52,662 nt of DNA from positions 1-52,662 of the forward strand of contig QFZU02000143.1 in assembly GCA_003260025.2 (NCBI GenBank), written 5' to 3'. Position numbers and translations under genes: made by a program. How positions within the stretch are numbered: position 1 is the first letter of the stretch; each line of letters opens with the position of its first letter. Source of the DNA: Microbispora triticiradicis. GTDB lineage: Bacteria > Actinomycetota > Actinomycetes > Streptosporangiales > Streptosporangiaceae. This document shows, piece after piece, positions 7,596 through 16,329 of the stretch. The notes under the pieces are model-generated. The model made no database searches and was not told the DNA's origin. It saw only the letters and a list, made by a program, of their open reading frames with translations.

Positions 7596-8930
7596 TCAGG
7601 ATTTTCTCATCCGGGAGACCAGACCGGTGTCGTAGTCCCCGCTCACGAACTCGGGATGATCGAGCAGTTCGGCGCAGAAGGGCAGGTTGTGCTTGGGACC
7701 CTCGACGCGGAACGCCGCGACGGCCGCCCGTCCGCGTTCCAGCGCCTCCTCGCGGGTGGCGCCGGCGACGCAGAGCTTGGCCATCAGCGGGTCGTAGAAC
7801 GGCGTGACCGTGTTGCCCGCCGTGTATCCCGAGTCGACGCGCACCCCCTCGCCCTCCGGCTCCTCCCACACACCGATCTTGCCAGGGCCGGGCAGGAACC
7901 GGCGGGGGTCCTCGGCGTACACCCGGAACTCGATCGCGTGGCCGCTGCTCCGCGGCTCCACGGAGTAGACCTCCCCGGCGGCGATCCGGATCTGGTGCTC
8001 CACCAGGTCGAGGCCGGTGACCAGCTCGGTGACGGGGTGCTCCACCTGGAGGCGGGTGTTCATCTCCAGGAAGACGAAGTCCTGGGCGTCGGCGTCCACC
8101 AGGCACTCGACCGTGCCCGCGCCGCGGTAGGCCACCGCCTCCCCCGCCCGTACGGCGGCCGCGAGCATCCGCTCACGCAGCTCCGGGGTGACGCCGGGAG
8201 ACGGGCTCTCCTCCACGACCTTCTGGTGCCGCCGCTGGACCGAGCAGTCCCGCTCGCCCAGCGCGACCACCGTGCCGTCGGCGAGGCCGAGGATCTGCAC
8301 CTCGACGTGCCTGGCCCGCTCGACGTACCGCTCCAGCAGGATGGCCGGCTCGCCGCCGAACCGGGCGGCCGCCCGGCAGGCCTGCTCGAACGCCTTCGCC
8401 AGCGAGTCGTCGTCGCGGGCGACGCCCATGCCGATTCCGCCGCCCCCGCCGGACGCCTTGACCATGACGGGGTAGCCGATCTCCTTGGCGGCCCGCTCGG
8501 CCTGCGCGAGGTCGGACACCGGTTCCCTGGTCCCGGCGGCGACCGGGACGCCCGCCGCCTCCATCAGGTTCCGGGCGTTGATCTTGTCGCCCATCCGTTC
8601 GACGGCCTCGGGGTCCGGGCCGATCCAGACGAGCCCGGCGTCGATCACCGCACGGGCGAACGCGGCGTTCTCCGCGAGGAACCCGTAACCGGGGTGGACC
8701 GCCCGCGCTCCCGTCGTACGGGCGGCCTGGAGGACCTTGTCGATGTCGAGGTAGCTCTGGGCCGGGTTCGCCGGGCCGAGGAGCACGGCGTCGTCCGCCT
8801 CGCGGACGAACGGCAGGTCGGCGTCCGCCTCGGAGTGGACCGCGACCGCGCGCAGCCCCATCCCCCGGACCGTACGGATGATCCGCCGGGCGATTTCACC
8901 GCGATTGGCGATCAGAACTGAGTCGAGCAC
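7596..8930 (-). CDS. accC: Biotin carboxylase subunit (AccC-like)
   Basis: A 444-aa ATP-grasp biotin carboxylase, full length for AccC. It carboxylates biotin on a carrier protein using bicarbonate and ATP. The N-terminus VLIANRGEIARRI is typical. The ATP-grasp loop KASGGGGGIGMG and the catalytic segment EMNTRLQVEHPVTE are intact. The start is GTG 8930. TAGAGT (8943-8938) lies exactly 7 nt upstream with no ribosome binding site, so the mRNA is probably leaderless. It forms a two-gene operon with the biotinyl carrier gene. The biotin synthesis genes a few kilobases away supply its cofactor. Confidence 0.93.
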   Translation of the reverse strand: MLDSVLIANRGEIARRIIRTVRGMGLRAVAVHSEADADLPFVREADDAVLLGPANPAQSYLDIDKVLQAARTTGARAVHPGYGFLAENAAFARAVIDAGLVWIGPDPEAVERMGDKINARNLMEAAGVPVAAGTREPVSDLAQAERAAKEIGYPVMVKASGGGGGIGMGVARDDDSLAKAFEQACRAAARFGGEPAILLERYVERARHVEVQILGLADGTVVALGERDCSVQRRHQKVVEESPSPGVTPELRERMLAAAVRAGEAVAYRGAGTVECLVDADAQDFVFLEMNTRLQVEHPVTELVTGLDLVEHQIRIAAGEVYSVEPRSSGHAIEFRVYAEDPRRFLPGPGKIGVWEEPEGEGVRVDSGYTAGNTVTPFYDPLMAKLCVAGATREEALERGRAAVAAFRVEGPKHNLPFCAELLDHPEFVSGDYDTGLVSRMRKS

Positions 8931-8937
8931 GTTGCCA

Positions 8938-8943
8938 ACTCTA
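8938..8943 (-). promoter_or_regulatory. -10 element for the leaderless biotin carboxylase transcript
   Basis: On the minus strand TAGAGT is followed by exactly 7 nt and then GTG 8930. No Shine-Dalgarno sequence is present. Confidence 0.6.
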
Positions 8944-9063
8944 GGGGGATCACCCGCCCGGACCCTCCGCCCGTTCCGACTGAACCCGGCGGGTGAATCT
9001 GTAGGGTCGCGACAACGATGATGTCATCGGCGTGGCGCCGACGGTGCCGCAGTGTTACGTCTG

Positions 9064-10353
9064 CTACAACCGGGTAACGAGCACGAGCCGGTCGACGACA
9101 CGCGCCAGAGCCTCCACCACACCCGGATCGTAGGCCGAACCGCCGTCGAGCCGCAGCCGCTCCAGCGCCGCCGCCGCCCTGTCCCGGTCGGTCGACGCGC
9201 CCACCAGGTCGTCGTACGCGTTCGTGGCCCTGATGATCCGGCTGGCCATCGGGGGCGACTCGCCGAGCGTGTCGCACTGCCGCCGGACGATCTCCGCCAC
9301 GCCGTGCAGCACGCCGGTCTTCCTGATCACCTCGGCGCCCAGGCCGGCGATCCGCCGGGCCTGGTCGGCGTCGGCCAGCACCGTGGCCCCGCCGGGGATC
9401 GGATCGCGCAGCGAGAGCTGGCCGATGTCGTGCATGAGCGCGGCGTACTCCAGCTCCAGCAGCTGGGGCTCCGACATGCCGAGCTCCCGTCCGACGCCGA
9501 CGGACAGCCGGCTGACGCGGCGCGAGTGACCCGGCTCCACGTATCCGCCGACCTCGGTGACCCGGCTCAGCGCGCGCACCGTCTGCAGGTAGGTCGCGCG
9601 GATGCCGGCGTACTTGCGGAAGGCCACCTGCGTGACGAGCAGCGGCGCGGCGAACGCGGGCAGGGCGGTCATGTCCATGCTGTGCGAGGCGAGCGCGAGC
9701 AGGATGCCCGACGCCGCGACGGCGGCGCCGAGCGGCGCGGCCATCCTGATCTCGTCGCGTACGGCGACGCCGAACGCGGTCCTGACCTGGTTGGCCCGGA
9801 GCATGGCCGCGATCACCACGTCGGCCGCGAGCATGACCGTGACCAGCACGGCCATCACCCCGAGCGCCGGCCACCAGTTGCCGTGGCCGGCGCCGGTGTC
9901 CCGGGCGGTCGCCTCCAGCGAGCCGGTCAGCGGCCGGTAGGCGAACGCGAGCAGCGACCCGGCGAGCAGTCTCCGGGCCATCGCGTCGAGCCGCGGCGGC
10001 CGGCCGACCGCCAGATGCGGCAGCCCTCCGGCGATCATGCCGACCGACATCACCGCCACGACCTCCAGGGCCGAGTGGCCGGCGGGCCGCCCGCCCACGT
10101 CGAGCAGCAGGGCGTACCCGAGGGAGGCCGCGGTGGAGACCGGCGCGACCTCGCGGTTGCCCGGCATGGTGAGCCGGGCCAGCTCTCCGGCCGCGATGAG
10201 CGCGCCGAACCCGATGGCGACCCGCGGGTCGGTCAGTCCCCGCGCCGCCGTGTGGGCGATGCCCGCGACGGTCAGCATCCCGGCCGCGCAGATCAGCAGG
10301 AGCTGACCCGAGTCGAGTCCCAGTTGCGCGGTGGCCGGCCGGCGTGTCCTCAC
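9064..10353 (-). CDS. Membrane protein with degenerate HD phosphodiesterase domain
   Basis: A 429-aa protein. Several hydrophobic segments fill the first ~270 residues (for example LLLICAAGMLTVAGIA, VMAVLVTVMLAADVVIAAML and ILLALASHSMDM). A C-terminal HD-type domain has HSRRVSRLS, the HD pair in ALMHDIGQLSL, and NAYDDLVGAST. The GYP motif of HD-GYP cyclic-di-GMP phosphodiesterases is not present; the matching region reads VRRQCDTLGESPPM. GTG 10353 overlaps the upstream HD-GYP gene's TGA as GTGA, so the pair is co-translated. It may be a regulatory or divergent partner of the canonical HD-GYP protein. Confidence 0.8.
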   Translation of the reverse strand: MRTRRPATAQLGLDSGQLLLICAAGMLTVAGIAHTAARGLTDPRVAIGFGALIAAGELARLTMPGNREVAPVSTAASLGYALLLDVGGRPAGHSALEVVAVMSVGMIAGGLPHLAVGRPPRLDAMARRLLAGSLLAFAYRPLTGSLEATARDTGAGHGNWWPALGVMAVLVTVMLAADVVIAAMLRANQVRTAFGVAVRDEIRMAAPLGAAVAASGILLALASHSMDMTALPAFAAPLLVTQVAFRKYAGIRATYLQTVRALSRVTEVGGYVEPGHSRRVSRLSVGVGRELGMSEPQLLELEYAALMHDIGQLSLRDPIPGGATVLADADQARRIAGLGAEVIRKTGVLHGVAEIVRRQCDTLGESPPMASRIIRATNAYDDLVGASTDRDRAAAALERLRLDGGSAYDPGVVEALARVVDRLVLVTRL

Positions 10354-11702
10354 CGCTCGGACACCACCTGGATGGGGGTGGTCGGGTCGTCGTGGTCCTT
10401 GGCCGTGGTCTCCACGGCGTCGTCCGGCGGGACGGGCGCCGGCTGGGCCGGCTGCCACCCGTGCCGGTCGAGCGCCCTGACGAACCGGACCACCATGTCG
10501 GGGTCGAACTGCGTCCCCGCGTTCTTGCGCAGCTCCGCCACCGCGACCTCGATCGGTTTGGCCTTCCGGTACGAACGGTCGGAGGTCATGGAGTCGAAGG
10601 CGTCGGCCACCGCGATGATCCGGGCGAACTCCGGGATCTCGGACCCGGCGAGCCCCATCGGGTAGCCCTTGCCGTCGTGCCGTTCGTGGTGGTGCATGAT
10701 CCCGGCGAACGCCTCGTCGAGGAAGTCGATGCCCCGCACGATCTCCAGCCCCCGCATGGGATGCAGCTGGATCGCGGCGTACTCCTCCTCGGTGAGCCTG
10801 CCCTCCTTCTGCAGCACCTTGGTCGGCACGCCGAGCTTGCCGACGTCGTGCAGCATGCCGGCGTACCGGATCGCGCGGAGCCGCTCGGTGCTCATGCCGA
10901 TCTCCTCGGCGATCATCGACGAGGCGGCGGAGACCCGTGTGCAGTGCCCGCGCGTGTAGTAGTCCTTGGTCTCCACCGCCTGGCACAGCGCCGCGATGGT
11001 CGCGTCGTACGCGCGCTGCTCGGCGTGGTAGTGCCCGAGCGCCCACCGGGCGACGAACAGCGGCAGCAGCACGAGCACGGCGGAGATCGACTGCACGGTC
11101 GACCACAGGGCCGCGATCAGCAGGCCGAAGGTGGCGAAGCCGACGTAGGAGCTGAGGAACTGCACCATCACGCGGAGCGAGACCTGGTCGCGGTGCACCA
11201 TGGCGGCGAGCCGCAGGATGACCGCGGTCAGCGCGAAGTTCATGGCCACGAAGGCCGCCGTCGCGGCGGCGTACGGCACGAGGACACCCGGGAAGTCGGC
11301 CGGTTCCGGCAGCCCGGGCACCCCGCCCGCGCTCTCGTAGGCCCACCCGGCGGCGTATCCGCAAAGCGCGTACTGCGCGCCGTTGAACAGCCGCTTCACC
11401 AGCGGCAGGCCGGGGCGCGCGCTCACCACCGCGGCCAGCCCGACCAGGGCGGCCCCCTCCGGGCCGACGAGCACCACGGCGGCCAGGGCGGCGGAGAAGC
11501 TCACCGACACGGCGACGTTCGGCACGCTGAGCAGCGTCGGCACCGACTCGCACAGCAGGAACAGCAGTGCGAGGACGAGGAGCGTGGACCAGTCCTCCGG
11601 CGTGAGCCCGTGACGGGCGAGCAGGCCACGCGCGATCACGACGCCGGCGGTCCCGACGAGCGCGGCGAAATAGACCCTGGCGGGCCATGGAAGTTCCCGC
11701 AT
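10350..11702 (-). CDS. Membrane-anchored HD-GYP domain protein (putative cyclic-di-GMP phosphodiesterase)
   Basis: A 450-aa protein with many hydrophobic stretches in the first ~240 residues, then a canonical HD-GYP domain. Visible motifs are HCTRVS, the metal-binding LHDVGKLGVP, LHPMRG, HHERHDGKGYP and ADAFDSMTSDRSYR. This family hydrolyses cyclic-di-GMP (some members other cyclic dinucleotides) at the inner face of the membrane. I chose ATG 11702 because GAGGTGG lies 6 nt upstream; an upstream in-frame GTG (11759) lies inside a strong hairpin. It overlaps the following HD gene by 4 nt. A 35-aa peptide gene and a hairpin precede it, so attenuation is possible. Confidence 0.88.
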   Translation of the reverse strand: MRELPWPARVYFAALVGTAGVVIARGLLARHGLTPEDWSTLLVLALLFLLCESVPTLLSVPNVAVSVSFSAALAAVVLVGPEGAALVGLAAVVSARPGLPLVKRLFNGAQYALCGYAAGWAYESAGGVPGLPEPADFPGVLVPYAAATAAFVAMNFALTAVILRLAAMVHRDQVSLRVMVQFLSSYVGFATFGLLIAALWSTVQSISAVLVLLPLFVARWALGHYHAEQRAYDATIAALCQAVETKDYYTRGHCTRVSAASSMIAEEIGMSTERLRAIRYAGMLHDVGKLGVPTKVLQKEGRLTEEEYAAIQLHPMRGLEIVRGIDFLDEAFAGIMHHHERHDGKGYPMGLAGSEIPEFARIIAVADAFDSMTSDRSYRKAKPIEVAVAELRKNAGTQFDPDMVVRFVRALDRHGWQPAQPAPVPPDDAVETTAKDHDDPTTPIQVVSER

Positions 11703-11729
11703 TGGCGGCCACCTCGAATGCGGATCGGA

Positions 11730-11762
11730 CCTGTGGGCCGGCCTCCTTGACCGGCCCACAGG
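11730..11762 (-). terminator. Strong hairpin between the peptide gene and the HD-GYP gene
   Basis: A perfect 12-bp stem: CCTGTGGGCCGG (11730-11741) and CCGGCCCACAGG (11751-11762) around a 9-nt loop. On the minus strand the hairpin begins 6 nt after the 35-aa gene's stop and ends about 27 nt before the HD-GYP start. It could terminate the peptide transcript or act as an attenuator. The loop and the adjoining stem base carry AAGGAGG on the minus strand, a strong but apparently unused Shine-Dalgarno word. Confidence 0.7.
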
Positions 11763-11768
11763 CAGTGA

Positions 11769-11876
11769 CTACGTCCAGGAGATCCCCGGGGTGCCGGCAG
11801 CGAGGCCGACCAGAGCGACCACCGGAGTGAGCAGCGCCAGCGCCACTATCAGCCTGACGACGGTCTTCCCAAACAT
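11769..11876 (-). CDS. Small membrane peptide (35 aa), unrecognised
   Basis: ATG 11876 to TAG 11769 encodes a 35-aa peptide beginning MFGKTVVRL. One long hydrophobic stretch (LIVALALLTPVVALVGLAA) makes it a single-pass membrane peptide or an uncleaved signal-like peptide; it ends GTPGISWT. A strong GGAGG sits about 7 nt upstream of the ATG, which argues that it is translated. It lies directly upstream of the HD-GYP operon with a hairpin in between. It may be a leader peptide or a small membrane partner of the HD-GYP proteins; I recognise no family. Confidence 0.62.
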   Translation of the reverse strand: MFGKTVVRLIVALALLTPVVALVGLAAGTPGISWT

Positions 11877-12003
11877 TGCGCCGCCTCCACGTCGATTGCG
11901 CCCTCAGGCTACAGAAGGGGCGCGGGCCGGTCCGGGATGTCGCGACCATCGCAGCCAAAACGTAACCAAGCAATCACACCGCGTGCAATTGCAGGGGTTC
12001 GAC

Positions 12004-12921
12004 TCAGGCCGGCGCCTCGCGGGCCCATTCGACGGTGGCCTTCAGGCCGGTGGCCAGATCGTGGCGGGGACGCCAGCCGAGGCCCTCCAGCGCGGGCGCC
12101 GGGTCGACGGCCATGTCGGGGAGGTCGCCGAGTCGCGCGGGCTCGAAGCGCGGCTCGTCGGGGACGCCCGCCGCCGCGGCGACCAAAGTGTGCAGCTCCC
12201 GGTCGGTGGTCCGCACGCCGGTGCCGAGGTTGAACCGGCGGCCGTCGCCGTCCGGGCCGCAGGCGCGGGCGAAGCCGTCCACCACGTCGTCCACGAACAC
12301 GTAGTCGCGGGTCTGGGAGCCGTCGCCGTAGACGACCGTGGGCTTCCCGGTCAGCAGGGCGTCGGTGAAGATGGCGACCACCCCGGCCTCGCCCTCGGGC
12401 GACTGGCGCGGCCCGTAGACGTTCGACAGCACGAGCGTGGTGTATTCGAGGCCGTGCAGCGCGCGGTAGGTCGCGAGGTAGAGTTCGCCGCCGAGCTTGG
12501 AGGCGGCGTACGGCGAACGGGGATCGGCGGGCGCGTCGCCGGGGACCGGGATGACGGCCGGCCTGCCGTAGACGGCCACGGAGGAGGCGTAGACGATCTT
12601 GCGGGCGCCGGCGCGGCGGGCGGCCTCCAGGACGTTCACGGTGCCCTCGACGTTGACCGATGCGTCGGTCACCGGGTCGGCGACGCTCCGGCGCACGCTG
12701 ATCTGCGCGGCGAGGTGACAGACGACCTCCGGCCGCCACCGGGCGGCGACCTCCGCGAGCGCGGGATCGCGCACGTCCATGACGTGCAGGGGGGTGTCGG
12801 AGTCGCGCGGGTGCCCGGACGACAGGTCGTCCACCACCGCGACCTCGTGTCCGTCCGCGAGCAACCGGTCGACGAGGGTCGACCCGATGAAGCCCGCTCC
12901 GCCCGTGACCAGCGCACGCAT
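12004..12921 (-). CDS. NAD-dependent epimerase/dehydratase (UDP-glucose 4-epimerase-like)
   Basis: A 305-aa extended short-chain dehydrogenase. The N-terminal NAD-binding motif GGAGFIG is preceded by MRALVT. Catalytic YAASK lies near residue 135, with the serine in ASSVAVYG upstream of it. NVYGPRQ, YVFVDDVVDG and FNLGTG follow, which is the sugar-nucleotide epimerase pattern closest to GalE. Neighbours give no pathway clue, so the sugar substrate is undefined. GGGAGGGGGCGGGG directly precedes the ATG. Confidence 0.88.
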   Translation of the reverse strand: MRALVTGGAGFIGSTLVDRLLADGHEVAVVDDLSSGHPRDSDTPLHVMDVRDPALAEVAARWRPEVVCHLAAQISVRRSVADPVTDASVNVEGTVNVLEAARRAGARKIVYASSVAVYGRPAVIPVPGDAPADPRSPYAASKLGGELYLATYRALHGLEYTTLVLSNVYGPRQSPEGEAGVVAIFTDALLTGKPTVVYGDGSQTRDYVFVDDVVDGFARACGPDGDGRRFNLGTGVRTTDRELHTLVAAAAGVPDEPRFEPARLGDLPDMAVDPAPALEGLGWRPRHDLATGLKATVEWAREAPA

Positions 12922-13023
12922 GCCCCGCCCCCTCCCGGCCCCGTACGGGGAAGATCCTAACGGGCCGCGCCGCGGCCCGGGCCTCGCGACCGCCCGGTCC
13001 TCACTCTGCCCAGGGGACGCGGC

Positions 13024-13290
13024 CTATTCGGCCATCTCGGCGCGTACCTGCTGGATGCGGGTCAGGACCCTGGCGCGCAGGTCCTGCGGCACGGGATCGC
13101 ATCCGCAGTGCTTGGCCACGAGGCGCTTGACGGCCTCTTCCAGGCCGTACTCCTCAAGACAGGGGCCGCACTCGTCGAGGTGCTTCCTGATCTCGGCGAT
13201 CCGGTCGTTGTCGAGCTCGCCGTCCAGGTAGGTGTAGACCTTGTCGAGCACCTCGCCACACGGCGTGTCGTGGTGTTTCCCGCAGCTCAT
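13024..13290 (-). CDS. rsrA: Anti-sigma factor RsrA (zinc thiol-redox switch)
   Basis: An 88-aa ZAS-family anti-sigma factor. C11, H37, C41 and C44 (in HLDECGPC) sit at the positions known for the zinc-binding set of Streptomyces coelicolor RsrA. Under thiol oxidation a disulfide forms, zinc is lost and SigR is released. A further CGC pair lies near residues 62-64, as in relatives. Its ATG overlaps the sigR stop as ATGA (13290-13287), so the sigma and anti-sigma factors are made in step. The protein is cytoplasmic. Confidence 0.95.
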   Translation of the reverse strand: MSCGKHHDTPCGEVLDKVYTYLDGELDNDRIAEIRKHLDECGPCLEEYGLEEAVKRLVAKHCGCDPVPQDLRARVLTRIQQVRAEMAE

Positions 13291-14015
13291 CGCTCCTCCT
13301 CGCCAACCGTCCCGCCCTGATCCGCGCCGCGGGAGTCCGGCCGTACGAGGCCGCGCTCGCGCGCGTAGTCCTCGAGCTGGTTGCGGAGCTGCCGGCGGCC
13401 GCGGTGAAGGCGCGACATCACGGTCCCGATGGGCGTGCCCATGATCTCGGCGATCTCCTTGTACGGGAAGCCCTCCACGTCCGCCAGGTAGACGGCGATG
13501 CGGAACTCCTCGGGAAGTGCGGCGAGAGCATCCTTCACGTCACTGTCGGGAAGATGCTCAAGCGCCTCGATCTCGGCCGACTTCAGCCCGCTGGACGTGT
13601 GCGACTCCGCCCGCGCGAGCTGCCAGTCCTCGATCTCCTCGGTGCCCGCCTGCTTGGGCTCCCGCTGCTTCTTCCGATAGCTGTTGATGAAGGTGTTGGT
13701 GAGGATGCGGTAGAGCCAGGCCTTGAGGTTCGTCCCCTCCTGGAACTGGTGGAAGGAGGCGAAGGCCTTGGCGAAGGTCTCCTGCAGGAGATCCTCCGCA
13801 TCCGCTGCGTTACGGGTCATCCGGAGCGCCGCGGAGTAGAGCTGGTCGAGAAACGGCATGACGTCGCGCTCGAACCGCTCGCTGCGCTGCTCCAGAGTCT
13901 CCTCGGCTGTCTTGGAGACCGGACCCACCCCCTTCAGGACGCCGTACCCAGCCGAGGATACCGGTCCGCCCAGGCCGGGCCAGTCGAGGCCTTCTGACAG
14001 CACCAACGTCTTCAT
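13287..14015 (-). CDS. sigR: RNA polymerase sigma factor SigR (thiol-oxidative stress ECF sigma)
   Basis: A 242-aa group 4 sigma factor. Region 2 has [20 protein letters not shown] and [20 protein letters not shown]. Region 4 has [27 protein letters not shown] and [15 protein letters not shown]. It directs the thiol-stress and mycothiol regulon. ATG 14015 gives a form with a 29-residue N-terminal extension. An internal GTG at 13928 would start at GPVSKTAEE, which matches the short Streptomyces form. In Streptomyces the long, oxidant-induced isoform is unstable and provides negative feedback. Here a sigma-R-type promoter sits right before the long start, so both forms are plausible. It is followed by rsrA with a 4-nt overlap. 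Confidence 0.94.
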   Translation of the reverse strand: MKTLVLSEGLDWPGLGGPVSSAGYGVLKGVGPVSKTAEETLEQRSERFERDVMPFLDQLYSAALRMTRNAADAEDLLQETFAKAFASFHQFQEGTNLKAWLYRILTNTFINSYRKKQREPKQAGTEEIEDWQLARAESHTSSGLKSAEIEALEHLPDSDVKDALAALPEEFRIAVYLADVEGFPYKEIAEIMGTPIGTVMSRLHRGRRQLRNQLEDYARERGLVRPDSRGADQGGTVGEEER

Positions 14016-14025
14016 GCACAACTGC

Positions 14026-14052
14026 AACAGGGCGGGCGTAGAGTCTGTTCCC
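14026..14052 (-). promoter_or_regulatory. SigR-dependent autoregulatory promoter
   Basis: On the minus strand GGGAAC (14052-14047), an 18-nt spacer and GTT (14028-14026) match the known sigma-R consensus (GGGAAT-N18-GTT). Transcription should start a few bases before ATG 14015. This is the expected positive autoregulation. Confidence 0.8.
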
Positions 14053-14230
14053 GGTGCAGATTGAGGTGACGAACGACCCGGTGCGGGGAAAAAACCAGGC
14101 ACCGGCGAGGGAGTGTCCGGCCGATGCCGTCCGTCGCGTGCGTGTGCCGGACACGACCGAGGTGGCCCGGAGACCGAGTTTCGCCGTTCCACGCGAGTGC
14201 GCGGGGACGGCCAGAGTGCAGGAGCCGCTC

Positions 14231-14971
14231 GTGTTGCCTATACCGGCCAACGAACTCAACGGCCCGGGCACACTCGGGCCGTACTGGACCTTCTATCACG
14301 CGGTGGTCGCCGAGCAGCTCCGGCGGTGGCTGCCCGCCCGTCCCTCCCTGCTGCTGGACCTGTCCGGCGGACGGGGGCGGTGGCCGGCCCAGGCGGCGCG
14401 CGCCGGGCACCGCGTGGTCGAGGTCGTCGACTTCCGCAGGCCGGCGGATCCCTGGCTGCGCGACGCCTCCGAGCGCATCCAGAAGGTGCGCGCCGACGAT
14501 CTGGGCTTCCTGCCCGACGGCAGCGTGGACGGCGTCATCGCCGAGGAGCGCGTGCTGTCTGTCGAGATCATGGCGGAGTCGGTCGTCGAGGACGTGGCCC
14601 GGGTGCTGCGGCCCGGCGGGCGTGCTCTGCTGTGCGTCGACTCGCTGGTCCTCGGGATGGCGATCCTGGCCGAGCAGAACTACTGGGCGCACCTGTGCCA
14701 GACCGGGGAGGTCATGCTGATCCCCTGGCCGGACGGCAGCATCACGCGCTGCTTCACCACCCAGCAGGTGCGCGAACTGGTCACCGGCGCCGGGCTGGAG
14801 GTCGAGTGGGTGCGCCCGCGCACCGTGCTGTCCCCGTCCACCGTGGACCACGTGCTGAGCTCGGAGAGCAAGTCGCTGTCCTGGCTGGTGCGCACCGAAC
14901 TCGAGACCCAGGCGGACGGCGACGACACGGTGGGGATCCACCTCGTGGCCAGCGTGCGCAAGCCGTCCTGA
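14231..14971 (+). CDS. Class I SAM-dependent methyltransferase domain protein
   Basis: A 246-aa protein with a Rossmann-type methyltransferase pattern. [20 protein letters not shown] is motif I (the usual GxGxG is altered to SGGRGRW), VVEVVDF follows, then [20 protein letters not shown] as the post-motif region. The C-terminal part is [11 protein letters not shown]. The target is unknown. I chose GTG 14231 because AGGAG ends 6 nt before it; GTG 14216 is an alternative. The frame stays open upstream to 14054, but that would run into the divergent sigR promoter. It probably has its own promoter in the 14053-14230 gap. Confidence 0.75.
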   Translation: MLPIPANELNGPGTLGPYWTFYHAVVAEQLRRWLPARPSLLLDLSGGRGRWPAQAARAGHRVVEVVDFRRPADPWLRDASERIQKVRADDLGFLPDGSVDGVIAEERVLSVEIMAESVVEDVARVLRPGGRALLCVDSLVLGMAILAEQNYWAHLCQTGEVMLIPWPDGSITRCFTTQQVRELVTGAGLEVEWVRPRTVLSPSTVDHVLSSESKSLSWLVRTELETQADGDDTVGIHLVASVRKPS

Positions 14972-15002
14972 GCGCGGCCGCCCGGTCAGCAGGGCCGGTC
15001 GG

Positions 15003-15017
15003 CTGCCGGGTCGGCAG
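15003..15017. terminator. Short hairpin between convergent genes
   Basis: CTGCCG-GGT-CGGCAG forms a 6-bp stem 31 bp after the methyltransferase stop and 14 bp from the end of the convergent DksA-like gene. It has no T-tract, so function as a terminator is only plausible. Confidence 0.4.
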
Positions 15018-15031
15018 GGCGGGTCGGCCGG

Positions 15032-15361
15032 TCAGCGCCGGCGCTCGGCCCGCGACTGGCACTGCACGCAGCGCGCCGCCTCCGGACGGGCCTCCAGCCT
15101 GCCGTCCGGCACGGCCGACCCGCAGTCGACGCACCGCCCGTAACCGCCGTCGTCAAGCCGGCGCAGCGCCGCGAGCACGGCCGTACGCTGCCGGCCCGCG
15201 GCGTCGAGCATCGCCCGGGCGCGGTCGGCGTCGGTGAGACCGGCTCCCGCGTCGGCCGAGGACCCGCCGTGCCGGTCCGTGCCCGCGCGCAGCACGCCGA
15301 TCGACCGGTCGAGCTCGTGCAGCATGCTTTCCAGGCGCATACGCGCGGTCGCGACGTCCAC
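15032..15361 (-). CDS. TraR/DksA-type zinc-finger protein
   Basis: A 109-aa protein with a helical N-terminal half and a C-terminal C4 zinc finger ([17 protein letters not shown], then CVQC). This is the arrangement of DksA/TraR proteins, which act in the RNA polymerase secondary channel. GTG 15361 is chosen because GGAGG lies 9 nt upstream. The acidic tip of the coiled coil is not clearly conserved, so a true DksA role is uncertain. It stands alone between the methyltransferase and SRAP genes. Confidence 0.78.
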   Translation of the reverse strand: MDVATARMRLESMLHELDRSIGVLRAGTDRHGGSSADAGAGLTDADRARAMLDAAGRQRTAVLAALRRLDDGGYGRCVDCGSAVPDGRLEARPEAARCVQCQSRAERRR

Positions 15362-15492
15362 GAATCCGCACCTCCGGGAGTGGGGAGTCATCCGTCCAGG
15401 AGCCCCCGGCCTCCCGGTCGGTCAGCGGCCGCTCACTTACCGTGCAACCGCTTTCTCGAACGGATTCCCACTTCCCACGCCGCTTACACCCT

Positions 15493-16242
15493 CTAGCCCA
15501 GCCTCGGGACGTCGTCGCCTTCCAGCGGCTCGACCAGCTCGGGGCCGTTGTGGCGGACGTTGTTCACGACGTCGGACACGGCGTACGCCTCCAGCCGGTC
15601 AGGGCCGGCCGGGACGAGGAGCCCGGTGGGATCGGTGACGCCGGGGTCGAGCCACTCCGCCCAGCGCTCCTTCTCGACCATCATCGGCATGCGGTCGTGG
15701 ATGCGGCCCAGCCTGTCCTCCGCCGTGGTGGTGATCACGGTGCAGGTGCACAGCCACTTGAGCGGGTCGTCGTCCGCCCGGCCGGGGTCCTTCCAGAACT
15801 CGTACAGCCCGGCCATCGCGAGCACGCCACCGTCGGCCGGGTGGATGAAGAAGGGCTGCTTCTTCTTCCCCTCGACCGGCATCCACTCGTAGTAGCCGTC
15901 CGCCGGCAGCAGGCAGCGGCGCGACTTCAGCGCCCTGCGATAGGACGGCTTCTCCGCCACCGTCTCCACCCGGGCATTGATCATCCGGGAGCCGACGGAC
16001 GGATCCTTGGCCCAGCTCGGCACGAGCCCCCACCGGACCAGCCGGAGCTGCCTGACCGGCCGGTCTCCGGCGCTCTCGCCGCCCTCGTCCTTCGGCACCC
16101 GGCACATCACCGCGTAGACGGTCTTGGTGGGCGCGACGTTGTAGTCGGGCCGCAGCTCCTGGTCGGGCACGCCGTCCAGTTCGACCTCGAACTCCTCCAG
16201 CAACTCCTGCTTCTTGCGCGCAGACGCGTACCTCCCGCACAT
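15493..16242 (-). CDS. SOS response-associated peptidase family protein (SRAP/YedK/HMCES)
   Basis: A 249-aa SRAP-domain protein. The start ATG is followed directly by the catalytic cysteine (MCGRYAS, C2), which becomes the new N-terminus and bonds covalently to abasic sites in single-stranded DNA. Other family signatures are [38 protein letters not shown] and HDRMPMM. It protects abasic sites during replication. It is divergent from aroA with 87 bp between the starts. No clear ribosome binding site is seen. Confidence 0.93.
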   Translation of the reverse strand: MCGRYASARKKQELLEEFEVELDGVPDQELRPDYNVAPTKTVYAVMCRVPKDEGGESAGDRPVRQLRLVRWGLVPSWAKDPSVGSRMINARVETVAEKPSYRRALKSRRCLLPADGYYEWMPVEGKKKQPFFIHPADGGVLAMAGLYEFWKDPGRADDDPLKWLCTCTVITTTAEDRLGRIHDRMPMMVEKERWAEWLDPGVTDPTGLLVPAGPDRLEAYAVSDVVNNVRHNGPELVEPLEGDDVPRLG

Positions 16243-16316
16243 GGCATCAAGACTGGCACAAAGACCGCCGTCACGGCGGGCTCCGCGCGGCGTGCGGCCG
16301 CCGGAGAGGGGCCCGA

Positions 16317-16322
16317 TAAGCT
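16317..16322 (+). promoter_or_regulatory. -10 element for a leaderless aroA transcript
   Basis: TAAGCT is followed by exactly 7 nt and then ATG 16330. No Shine-Dalgarno sequence precedes the start. Confidence 0.6.
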
Positions 16323-16329
16323 TGCCCGC

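Noticed and set aside
11703-11759. GTG 11759 start for the HD-GYP protein
   Set aside because: The codon is inside a perfect hairpin and the extra residues look non-coding; ATG 11702 has GAGGTGG at the right distance.
10354-11973. N-terminal extension of the degenerate HD protein into a 969-codon frame
   Set aside because: This part is out-of-frame shadow of the HD-GYP gene, and the GTG at 10353 with its GTGA overlap gives a better start.
14054-14230. Upstream extension of the methyltransferase
   Set aside because: It has no resemblance to the family and begins next to the divergent SigR promoter; GTG 14231 has a good AGGAG.
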